This document shows, piece by piece, positions 10,508-21,200 of a DNA stretch of 64,000 nucleotides. The translations under genes and the position numbers were made by a program. Each line of letters begins with the position of its first letter. Position 1 is the first letter of the stretch. Source of the stretch: Volvariella volvacea V23 (lineage: Eukaryota > Basidiomycota > Agaricomycetes > Agaricales > Pluteaceae); assembly GCA_000349905.1 (NCBI GenBank), contig KB722747.1:655140-719139 (forward strand), given 5' to 3'. The notes under the pieces were generated by a model. That model was not told the origin of the DNA and did no database searches. It saw nothing but the letters and a program-made list of their open reading frames with translations.

Positions 10508-13437
10508 ATGACGGTACCCGACAGATCAATTCGTATATGCGCCGATCGTGGTGGGACTTTCTGTGATGTTCACGCGTGAGTACGATGTTTCTCCATAGCT
10601 CAGAAGGGAATATGAGCATACAGGGCAATACCGGTTCGACCCTGATTTGATGACTGATCTCACTCCCTTACTTCTATAGGTCGTATCCAGACCCCACGGA
10701 TCCCAAAGAAAGGAAGGAACTTGTGGTCAAACTTCGTTGAGTCGTCTGGTTCCAGTAGTGGGTTCTCTTACTTATCGTTTTACACATCCAGTTTCTCAAG
10801 ATCCCAACAATTATCAGGATGCACCTACCGAAGGCATCAGGCGAGTTCTTGAGATCGTGACTGGGGAATCAATTCCACGAGGGTCGACTTTGAACACAGA
10901 TAAGATCGGTTAGGGATTGTATGCGTGGATTATTGTTGCACATCAACTAATCAACTCCGTATATGCGCATATAGACTACATTCGGCTTTCAACAACTGTT
11001 GCAACGAACGCTTTGCTTGAACGGAAGGGACACAAGCATGCTCTCTTTATCACGAAAGGCTTCAAGGACCTCCTTTTGATTGGAAATCAGTCTCGACCTC
11101 GTATATTTGACCTCAACATCCGTCGACCACCACCACTTTATTCCAAAGTCGTAGAAGTGGAAGAGCGTGTTACACTAGTTGGATACACATCAGACCCAAA
11201 GGCTGAGGAGCACTCAGTACGTTTTGATGAGGCTGGAAGTGTTATAAGAGGATATCGCGGAAAGGGATGGGATGGCAGTAGTGTCGGTGAAGGCCCTGGA
11301 GATGTCGTACGAGGGCTTTCTGGTGAAGCTGTGAGAATTTTGAAACGGCCAGGTACGTAGTCCTCTATTCCCCATATAAATGTTGCTCAGCTTTGACGAC
11401 TCATAGATCTTGATGCCGTAGAGCGAGACCTGCGTGCATTGTACGACGAAGGATACCGATCCGTGGCAATTGTCTTCGTCCACTCCTACACATATCCTGA
11501 GCACGAACGATTGGTTGGACAAGTTGCCCGATCTGTTGGGTTCTCCCATGTATCAGAGTCAGCCCAACTCTTACCAATGATTAAGATGGTTCCCCGTGGG
11601 GTATCGTCTACAGCGGATGCTTACCTTACCCCTATCTTAAGGGATTATTTGGATGGGTTTTTCAATGGGTTCGACGAGAAGTTAAAAGATGGAACGTTGA
11701 GAAGCCCCAGAGTAGAATTTATGGGAAGTGATGGCGGGCTGCTCGATCTGGACAGATTTTCGGGCTTGAAAAGTATTCTGAGTGGACCGGCTGGCGGTGT
11801 TGTGGGATACGCTCTAACAAGCTGGGACGAAAAGCTGAAAAAGCCTATTATAGGGTGGGTTTTGTGTTCCTTCTTTTGTCATTGATTAATCATGTAATGC
11901 AATGAATAGTCTGGATGTCGGAGGAACGTCAACAGACGTCTCAAGGTTCGATGGTCGTTACGAAGTTGTGTATGAGACGACCACCGCTGGCGTTACCATT
12001 CAATCTCCTCAGCTTGATATCAACACTGTAGCTGCGGGAGGTGGTTCTTGTCTCACATTCAGGAATGGACTTTTCCTTGCGGGTCCCGAAAGTGCGGGGG
12101 CCGAACCTGGACCCGCATGTTACCGGTATGTTTCCCATGTCTTTTAGCAGAATGCTCGACTCGACACAGTTACGTATAGAAAAGGAGGCCCGCTCGCAGT
12201 AACGGACGCCAATCTTCTTCTGGGTCGTTTGATTCCCGACTTCTTTCCCAAGATCTTCGGGAAATCAGAAAAAGAACCCCTGGATGTTCAGGCATCCAGG
12301 ACTTTGTTCGAACAGTTGGCAGAGCAGATCAATTCTGAGAATCACGAGAAAACGTTGAGCTTTGATGAGATTGTGTATGGGTAGGTGCACGAACTTGATA
12401 CACAGATTGATAGTAACATATGCCCTGTAGATTCATTAAAGTAGCGAATGAGACGATGTGCCGGCCAATTAGGGCACTGACCGAGGCTCGAGGGCATGCA
12501 ACATCGAAGCATGTGTAAGTCATTCCTGCGGTCGCAATTGCCGGGCCACGCTTACCGTTCTATGTGATAACGAACTTATTTAGCCTAGCAAGTTTTGGTG
12601 GAGCGGGAGGGCAGCATGCATGTGAGATCGCAAGGCTGCTGGGCATCCAGACGATCTTAATTCATCGTTATTCCTCTATCCTCTCGGCTTATGGTCTTGC
12701 TCTGGCCGATCGGTGAGGTCCTGTTAGTCCTGTTCGAGCAATTAATGAGACACATGGTTGGATTGCAGGGCATATGAGCTCCAAGAGCCCAGCTCCACTT
12801 TTTATACCCCTCAGAACCGAGGCTCCTTGATGACACGTCTGGATAGATTGACAAATGACGTCCGGACAGAGCTAAAACGGCAGGGTTTTGAAGACGAGCG
12901 GATCTATGTTGAGAGAATGCTAAATATGCGTTTCGAGGGAACCGATACCGCTCTCATGGTTCTTCCTAACGAGAAGGATGGAGATGGGAAAGAGGACTTC
13001 GAGGCGGCCTTTAAGAGGGTGTACAAATCAGAGTTCGGATTCCTGCTGGAAACTAAAACAATAATAGTTGACGACATCAAGGTGTGTGGCTACTACTTCG
13101 TGGTGGGAGAGTCTAGTTCAAATTGAGTTAGGTCCGTGGAATTGGTAAAACATTTGATACTCTCGGAGAGTCAGTATACAGCGAAGTCGACCGCCTCGAG
13201 GCAGCAGGCTCAAAGAAAGCAGTCAGCACTGCTTCAGCAGAGGCCGTACACAGTGTATATTTTGATAAAGTGGGCCGTGTTGATGATACGCCTGTGTACC
13301 TGTTGGATAAGCTGGCGGTGGGGGATGAAGTTGAGGGTCCGGCGATGATCATCGACAACACACAAACCATTGTACTCGTTCCTGGGGCCAAAGCTTTATT
13401 GACAACTAGGCACTTGTATATCACCCTTGAAAGCTAA
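10508..13437 (+). CDS. OXP1: 5-oxoprolinase, HyuA half only (HyuB domain missing)
   Basis: 5-oxoprolinase hydrolyses 5-oxo-L-proline to glutamate with ATP in glutathione turnover; full fungal enzymes are about 1,280 aa with HyuA then HyuB domains. This gene starts ATG 10508 ([16 protein letters not shown], the phosphate-binding N-terminus) and continues through family strings such as [64 protein letters not shown] and [14 protein letters not shown]. Introns at 10576-10679, 10736-10800, 10911-10973 and several further downstream keep the frame. It ends at TAA 13435-13437 right after RHLYITLES, exactly where the HyuB half normally follows, and no HyuB remnant is present before the next gene at 13790. 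The product is about 730 aa. The HyuA part shows no break, so it may be a truncated gene still expressed, or one that pairs with a separate B subunit. Confidence 0.9.
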
Positions 13438-13789
13438 ACCTGTAGTATATGTATCATACCCTTCCCATGTCTGTGTATTGACAGTGCAAGTTGATTATAG
13501 TCTGTTGATCGATCGGGATCTGCCTGTCATGCTTCGCTTCCTAATATAGTAGGTGACGCAGAAGCGATCGGAAAAGTGGTCCGTGAAACGAGAAAACGGA
13601 ATTCATGCTTCGTGGTTGCTAAGTTTACGTCTCGCTCACACTCACTGTCTTTAAGCACATTTCTTCTGTTTCGTAGGCATTCAGCCACTGCATACCCTTT
13701 TTCTTGTTCTTTTTCACTCCTTTGACTACATTTCTCTTCCAATAATCGCCTGTTGTTCGTTTCCCAAACTGATATCAAATTCTTGAGCC

Positions 13790-16656
13790 ATGAGCTCGCT
13801 GTCATTCCTTAGTCGACGTCGTTCCTTTGCTCCTTCCACAGGGGATTCTGTCACTTCCGTTTCACCATCAGATCACCCTCGACAATCCCTCTCCCAATCT
13901 CACATCCCTTCTCGGCCAGATCCCGCGCAATCTACTTCTACTCCCAATCAAGAAAGTTCGGAAGCAGATTCGACATTGTCACGCACACCATCCAAATCCG
14001 AGCAACTGATAAAACGCGTTTCGACACTTTTCTCAGGCCGAAAACGAATAAAACCATTCACTGGCACACTCGCACCTATCAGCAGCGGTTCATTCTCTAG
14101 GAGCGGAAAGAAGAAAAAAGGGGAGGCCAGTGCTTCTTCTCATGCGGGGAGTCCGAGTCCCTTCGGCTCCTCTCTTTCCCGAACCTCAACGAATACCACT
14201 TGTGACTCCGAAGACGATATCAGAAGACCCAGTGGGCTAGGCCGTTCGGTCTCGTTTTCATCGCATAGGTCTCTCCCGGAAGATGCACCTGGAGGTGTGG
14301 TCGCACCATTGCACTCGATTGACGACGTAGTGGGAGTTGGCAGGTTGGAGGGGGGTGCTACAACTGTTCGGGCGTTCAGTTTGACGGCAACTTATCAAAA
14401 GTCCAGGGCGGTCAGTTCACCGAATTTATTGGGGTCATCGGTTTTGAAAATGGAGGGTAAATCATCGCAGGTATCCAGAAACGCCTCGCTTCCCCCGTTA
14501 TCGGTCCTCGTCAAAACATCAAGCCTCCTAGCCAATACTTCCAGTCACAACAATTTGGACAAGCCATTACCACTATCGCCTCCACTGCCACCGACACCAA
14601 CCCGAAGAAATACCCCCGACATGCCTATCGAGGTGTGGAGTCTGGTCTTAGCTTCACTACCGCGGCATGAAATTGCACGCATAGCTGTGTTGTCGAAGGA
14701 CCTTTCCCAAGCCGTTCGACGCACACTATACGGTCGCCTTGGTGATATTGGAACTCTTAAGCTAGACGCGTTCCAGAAGCTCACCAGGCTTCTAGTTTCC
14801 CGATCCGACTTGACGGATATAGTGCATACTTTCGTTTGTCCGGCANNNNNNNNNNNNNNNNNNNNNNNNNNNNNNNNNNNNNNNNNNNNNNNNNNNNNNN
14901 NNNNNNNNNNNNNNNNNNNNNNNNNNNNNNNNNNNNNNNNNNNNNTTGGCCATCAAGTTCTAACCCTTCTGCCGGTGCCTTGGATCGGCAGAATCTCGAC
15001 CTAATCGCATCTTCGATGACCGCGTTCACGCTCGCCTTCCAACGCATGCACCACTTAACTACGCTCGTCCTCCCTTCCTTCGATCTCCCTTTATTGAGGC
15101 ACCACAGTGCGTTCGGGTTGAAAAGTCTAACGTTTTTGAACAAAACCATGGAAACGGAGGACCTGGTGGAGATGTTCAATTGGTTGGACGGTCAAATTAA
15201 CATCACCTCGCTGATGTTTCCCAACTTGCTTGATGCACCTCCAATTAAGCCATATGGTAATATCATCGTACCCCTGACAATCCCAATTGAAGAGGTCGAA
15301 TCTGGCATGCCGCTTCCTACACCCCACTCCTTCCGACATGGTATGTCCTCCGCCTTGATACTTGGATCGTATTAACGCCTGTACATACTCAGAGGAAGGA
15401 CAGACATCATCCGCGTCTCCAACCCAGCTGACTACATCACCCACACTTCTCCCCGGTCTTAAAAGCATTCAGGCACCTCCTGCAATAGTATTGCTGCTCT
15501 GCGCACCCCTTTCTTCATCCCTTAAATTTCATGACCACCGACAACGTTACCAGGAACATAACCACATATCATCTACTGTTTTTGGGTTGACGACACCACA
15601 TTCAAGTTCCCCGCTTACACACAGAAGACCCTTGGAAAGGGTTTTACTCAACATAAATTGCACGTTGTATATGGGGTTAAGACCCGCTGCAATAATGTCT
15701 GCCCTACAGGGCCCGAATGACGGCTGTCGGAGGTCTTGTCCAAGCGGACTTGACGGAGTTCCTCGGACTTCTTGCGGCGGCTTGAGGAGTCTCGGCCTCA
15801 GGTTTGGACCGGTTGTGGATAGGCGAACGGTGGAAAAAGTGCTGGCTGCAGCCGGCACAACGCTCGGCGGTGGTGTCAGCGAGAGAAGGAATAGGTTTGA
15901 GGGCGAGTCCGAACGACGCGAAAGCGCAGTAGGAAATGACTGCAGTGGTGGGTTGGAGAGCTTGGAAGTGGAGCTAACCTCGATCGATGTTGGCCTGGAT
16001 ATCACTGTCGAGGAGGTATGCTAACGCAGCTCTTGGCTCTTGACCATTCTAACTCAGCCCTACAGACAACCTACAAAACTATAAACGCCATCCTACCCCG
16101 TTACCATAATCTACGCACCCTTTGTCTATGCTCAACTATTGTACCTAATCCTAATCCCCCGCCTAATCCTCGCCGATCATCCGTGCCTCCTGCTCCACTT
16201 GCACTTACACGAACAACGATCACGTCAACATCGCCTCCTTTATCTGTACCTCCGCCTATCATAGTTCCTGAGAGGCCTCATACCCCAAACAATGATACCA
16301 ATGATACGATCACCCTCCCTCCATCCCCAGGTACCGCACCTCCTTCGCCTCTTGACATTCGATTGTTCCCTGTGCCCCCCCAGGGTTTACCGCCACTCAC
16401 ACCAAGTTCTCGATACACGATTTCGTCTCTCAACTCCAATCGAACGAGTTTCCCCGGTTCAAGTCCAGGTCAGAGCCCCGGCATCGCGGAGCTGGCCAGA
16501 TCGCGCTTTGGAATGGAGACGGGAGCGGACGGTGGTGATACGGAACTGAGCACGTCAGAACAAGCTCACTTGAAGAACTGGTTAAGACAGTGTCCGACTC
16601 TGCGGGAGGTTGGGTTTTTGTCGGGCGCTAGATGGACGAAGGGCTCTTCTCGCTAG
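13790..16656 (+). CDS. F-box-like protein (interrupted by an assembly gap)
   Basis: ATG 13790 opens a Ser/Pro-rich, probably disordered region of about 270 residues containing basic patches (SGRKRIKPF, SGKKKKGE). An F-box-like segment follows, PDMPIEVWSLVLASLPRHEI then VLSKDLSQAVRRTLYGRL. This is the usual L-P-x-E-h-h opening of agaricomycete F-box proteins, which act as substrate receptors in SCF ubiquitin ligases. A 100-N gap (14846-14945) interrupts the exon. The frame differs on either side, as expected for a gap of unknown size. Downstream, leucine-rich-repeat-like strings (TTLVLPSFDLP, LKSLTFL, ITSLMFPN) continue through introns near 15342-15392 and 16016-16069. The last exon carries a Pro-rich insert and ends WLRQCPTLREVGFLSGARW. 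The substrate is unknown. Confidence 0.75.
14846..14945. other. Assembly gap (100 N)
   Basis: Exactly 100 N inside the F-box gene; the round number indicates a placeholder of unknown true length. Confidence 0.99.
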
Positions 16657-16929
16657 GAGAGTCAAAGCGCGCCCACGATTTGGCCTTGCTGAGGTTCTAC
16701 TCCTAGTTCGTGATATCACGTTCTCATCAGTTCACTTTTAGGTATATTAGTCGTTGTGAATTATACTTTGGTTTTACGTTGCATATACCCAATGTTCAAT
16801 AAGCATATTTACCGACTTTTCAAATTTCGGGGGCCAGATTTAGAAAGTATGCAACATAGTCAGTGTATTCCCGAAACCCTGGTCTTGTCTGAAGAGGGGT
16901 ATGTTTGGGCGAAACCCAGTAAAGGTAAA
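16657..16929. other. 3' flank of the F-box gene
   Basis: No gene seen. It probably contains the 3' UTR of the F-box gene and leads into the NACHT relic. Confidence 0.4.
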
Positions 16930-17440
16930 TCGTTGATACCATCGGGACCGTTGCCAATGTGCCACCAACTGTAATCGTTATCGATGGCTTAGGCGAATGT
17001 AGGATCAAGGATCTTGTGGTTCCGATTTTCCTCTGGCATTCCTCATTTCAGGTCGGCTGGAACCCCACCTTGTCGATGCCTTTGGGGAGGAATTATTTTC
17101 AACCTTTTACAGGCCGAAAGATAGATTTAGTCTTGTGCAATGACTCGAGAGCGATGTGCACCTTCATTAAATCTAGCTTCTAGGCCATCTACACCAGCCA
17201 CAACGATATCCTTTGCTCTCAAAGGACAAGGGATTTGGCCGTCGGACGAAATCGTTAACCTCATCACATCCAAGTTGAACGGACTGGATGTACACTGCCA
17301 CACTGATTGAATTCATCGGCAATAATGACGCGAATCCACTGCATCACGCCTCAAAGGAGTCCTGGAAACGGTTTCTCCTCTTAATGCACTCTACCTCCAG
17401 ATTGTCGTCGTATAAACCAGACAGTATATATATCCAAGAG
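16930..17440 (+). pseudogene. Decayed NACHT-type NTPase (NLR-like) fragment
   Basis: Scattered frames preserve the order of a fungal NACHT module. They are PPTVIVIDGLGEC (Walker B, compare the usual hhhDALDEC), then LISGRLEPHLVDAF in another frame (compare hLVTSRPEPHI), then GIWPSDEIVNLITSKLNGL, then LKGVLETVSPLNALYLQI. Stops and at least two frame changes separate these pieces. No P-loop exon, N-terminal effector domain or C-terminal repeat domain is visible nearby. It is therefore a remnant of one of the expanded STAND/NLR-like genes common in Agaricomycetes. Boundaries are approximate. Confidence 0.62.
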
Positions 17441-18249
17441 TTTCTATTCGTTGTCTGAACACCCTTCTTGAGTCCAGAAATCTTCCTTCTCTCGGAGCTG
17501 GTACCGAGGGAGACATCAAAAAGATAAACCATGTGGCTTCGTTCCTGTACCCAGGTCAAGTTAACTTTCATCTCGGGACTCGAAAACTCACTAGCACCAA
17601 CTAATTATGATCTACCAAAAATCATTTGCCAACTGTCTTTTGTATGGCATAGCTCGTGGCCGCTGCTACCATTTCGACAGGGAGGGCTCACGTAGGTAGG
17701 ATAATATAGCACTCTCTCAAAGACATAGAGGTAGTCAAATGGACAATGCAGATTACTCGAAGTTTCTCTTAAATTGGTGGTAGCTTTATGCCTGGCTATT
17801 AGATCCCATCCTTCCCGAGGACCTCACATCGATTTCGCCAGGTGTGTCAATCAGCTCCTAGGTTAACCATGCATAGTCTGTAGTTATATCAATGCATTGG
17901 CAGACAGACGATATACGATACACAGGGAATTAGGCGTGCTGCTGAATGAGCAACAGTAGATATAAGATCACTGACAAAAAAATAATTATAGAATGGACAA
18001 GATGTGAATGGCTTTATGTACAAGGTCGAGAAGATTGATTAAGATAGATGGCCGAGGGCAATCACCACGTCAGCAGAAATACACGAGCATATTGCACAAG
18101 AGGAGATAACGAGCATGAGTAGCAGCATAAGAGGTAAGCATAAGCTGAAGGAGAAAATCGTAGCAGAGGAAAACAAATAAATATCACTCTACGATCCTGA
18201 AAAATACACTATATGAATCGTAACCCGTAACCCGTATATACCATACATC
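17441..18249. other. Intergenic, no gene seen
   Basis: AT-rich sequence between the NACHT relic and the stop of the large DUF262 gene. No exon, RNA or repeat is recognised. Confidence 0.5.
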
Positions 18250-21200
18250 TCAAGAGAGATAACACGCAGACCACAGATTCCTCTTCACGATGATCACCAC
18301 TCCGTCGAACACCATCCGCTTACCTCCGGGGCGTGCAGCAGGACGCGGGTTCTGCGATTTGGGTTTGGATTCGTCTTCACTTTCTCTGTCCTCTGGCAAT
18401 CGTCCCATGAGGAGGGACGATGAGTGGTCCGACTCTGAACCTGAAGACGAAGACAATACAGATAACGAAGAAAGCGGCGATAGAGGCGACAACGGCGAAT
18501 GCGGACGCGAGGTTAAATTGTTTCCCAATGCTGGCGAATGAGACAACAACGAGGACAATGAGGACAATGACGAGGAAGGCCATTCAGAGGCTACAGCAGG
18601 AGAGAGTAAGAACTCCGAACTGTGTTCCGGCAGCAACAACGCCGTGGTCAAAGCCAACTCTTCAAGTTCTTCTTCCTCCTCCTTCACTAAATCATCCCCT
18701 TCTAGATCTATTCCCGAATTGGAGTCTGGTCTCATCCGTGGATCAACAAAATGGTCACTTACGCCGGAGCGACTGCTACCCCCTCCTTGGTTGCTACTTT
18801 GTCTGTGGAGGGTAGACGAATTTGGGGAAGGCCTATTGGCGGTTTCCCGGGGCATGGAGTCCGTGTTGGCTTGTCCCGGTGCAGGGGTGACCTGGCTTGA
18901 ACGCTGTGGCTGCTCTGCTGGTCTATTCAGTCGCTGTAACCGTTGAACCTCTGCTCGAGCTTCTTCTTCCGAGAATCCTTTCAACTTCAGTTCCTTCATC
19001 AACCAACCATTAATCTCCTCTGAGCTCTCGCGTGGCCTTTTGCTCCCACCGCCTTGCGGAGCGCCGAACGACGTTGCCTTGTGAGCAGATCCAGAACTGC
19101 CACCCACGGAACCACGTTCCACAGGGGCAGTCCTACCTCCCGCACCCAAGGGCCTCGCTGCTTGAGCAGCCTTGGCAGGTGTACCACTACCCGTCGAACC
19201 CGCACCACTTCGACCTTCATCCAAACTGCTGCGCTTAACTGGGTTCGTACGATCTGGCGTCATCAATGTAATCAAGCTGTCCAATTCAGCATGCAAATGC
19301 GCCTCACTGTCGAAATTCTGCGCATCCTGCGGCGATGTTCCAAGGCCGAGAATGAACCCAGTTTGGCGTTCAGGTGTTTGGGCTACAGATACACGGGGCT
19401 GGGGTTGAGATTGAGGTCTCAAAGGTGTTTGCGGAGCTCGTGTAGTAGAGTTGGACGGCGATTGAGCTGGTGCTGGAGCTGCTCTAAGCGGTCCGGGTGA
19501 CTCTTCCTGCTGCGTTGTGGGCCGAGGTAGAGCTGATGCAGGTGGCAATTGCTGTGGTTTCTTTCGCGGGTCTCGAGTTGGCTCGCGCTGCTGCATTAGT
19601 GGCTGAGTCATCTGACGACTCAACACCTGCACTTCAGCCGGAACCCTTTGTTGCGGAGGAGCCTGTCCTCTGCGCTGCGTCGTCTGTCCCACTTGCGTTG
19701 TACTACCACTACTCGCCGTCGGCGTTGTGCCCTGTGTATACTTTGGTATAGGAGCGGAGGGCAGCTTCGGCGTGTGGAGTACATCAGCCATACATGGCGG
19801 TCGAGATTTTTCACCAGGAGACGTGGACCCAGAGGCTGCTCGTGGTTGTGGTGCACTAGATGCTTGAGCTTGTGGAGGAGTAGGCTGTGACAACTCAGGA
19901 CCTAGGGGACTGCTGAGTTCTGGAGTAGGAGCAGTGAAGAATGTCGGTGTGGTGATACGCGGGGGTCCCTCTCCATCTGCTACGTTGACGCCTTCCTCGC
20001 TCTTCGAACCCGAACCACGCACATCCTCCAACGAAGACTCGGCGGTACGCTTCTTCTTCGGCCCGTCTCTCTCCCTCACAACTCTACGATCTGCATCTAC
20101 CCTACTTCCACCTCCACTAGTGCCAGCACCGCCGTTTTCAAACTCGCTCTCATCCCGCGTTCTCTTCTTTCCTTTATTAAGTGAATGGGCAGTACCCGGC
20201 TTCACACTTGGTTTTGCGACCTGATGCATCGGCCCCGAGCTCCCACTGCCACCCCCGCTAAACTTTGGCTTCGTGCATGATCCCTGAACAGGTGAGACCC
20301 GAGGCAGCTCACCACGCGCTTCCGCATGCACAGGCGGTTGAATCTGAACTTGAGGCTCGGGGCGACTCTGAGCGTGAGCTTGTGCTTGAGCAACCTGGGC
20401 ATGCGTCTGTACTGAAGAACCACCACCCGGACCAGGCGCGGTATCCGACCACGTGGGCGACGAAAGTGATCCCACCGACAAGGGCGACGGCACCTCTGCC
20501 CCGCCTCCCTCTCGTCGAGCCGTAGCTACTGATGATCCTGGTCGTGGTCTTGGCTCGGGTGCAGTCGTCGTCGAGAAGGAAGGCGGACGTGCAGTCCAGT
20601 CTACGCCCACATTTGCGTTGGATGCAGCCGAGGAAGCTGAAGGTGCTACTGGGCGTTTCGTCTCGAGCTGAGCTTGGATGCGGGCGGGCGTTGGAGCTGG
20701 AGCCGGGGCTGGGGGCTGTGCTACATCCCGCGGTGGAAATTGGGGTTGTGGAGCAGATGCAGGTGCGGCGGCTGAAGAACCTGCAGTCTGAGCCGTTGAC
20801 CGACGCTGAGGCTCCTGTCCTTGACCCGAGCTCCGGGCTGCCACCTTCTTCACCACCCCCTTTGACCCAGACCCAGACGTCTTCCTCACAGTCGCAGCCG
20901 CCGAGCCTTTCTGACCACCAGCACCCGCACCTCCCAACACAGCCTTCTTCGTCATCATTTGCCCCGTCCGCTTCGAGCCAGACAGCTCACCCGGCCGTCG
21001 AACAGGCCTAACAATCGCACTACTCCCCCCATCGCTGTCATCGTCTTCCTCATCGTCGTCATCATCAGCACCTGGCCCTACATCATCCGTCTCCGTCTCC
21101 TCATGATTATTCGCCTGCATAGAGTTGAACGCCGACGCTAGAGACCCAGGCAAGACCGACCTCTTATCCGGACCCGACCCGAGCCGCAAAAGTGGAGATG

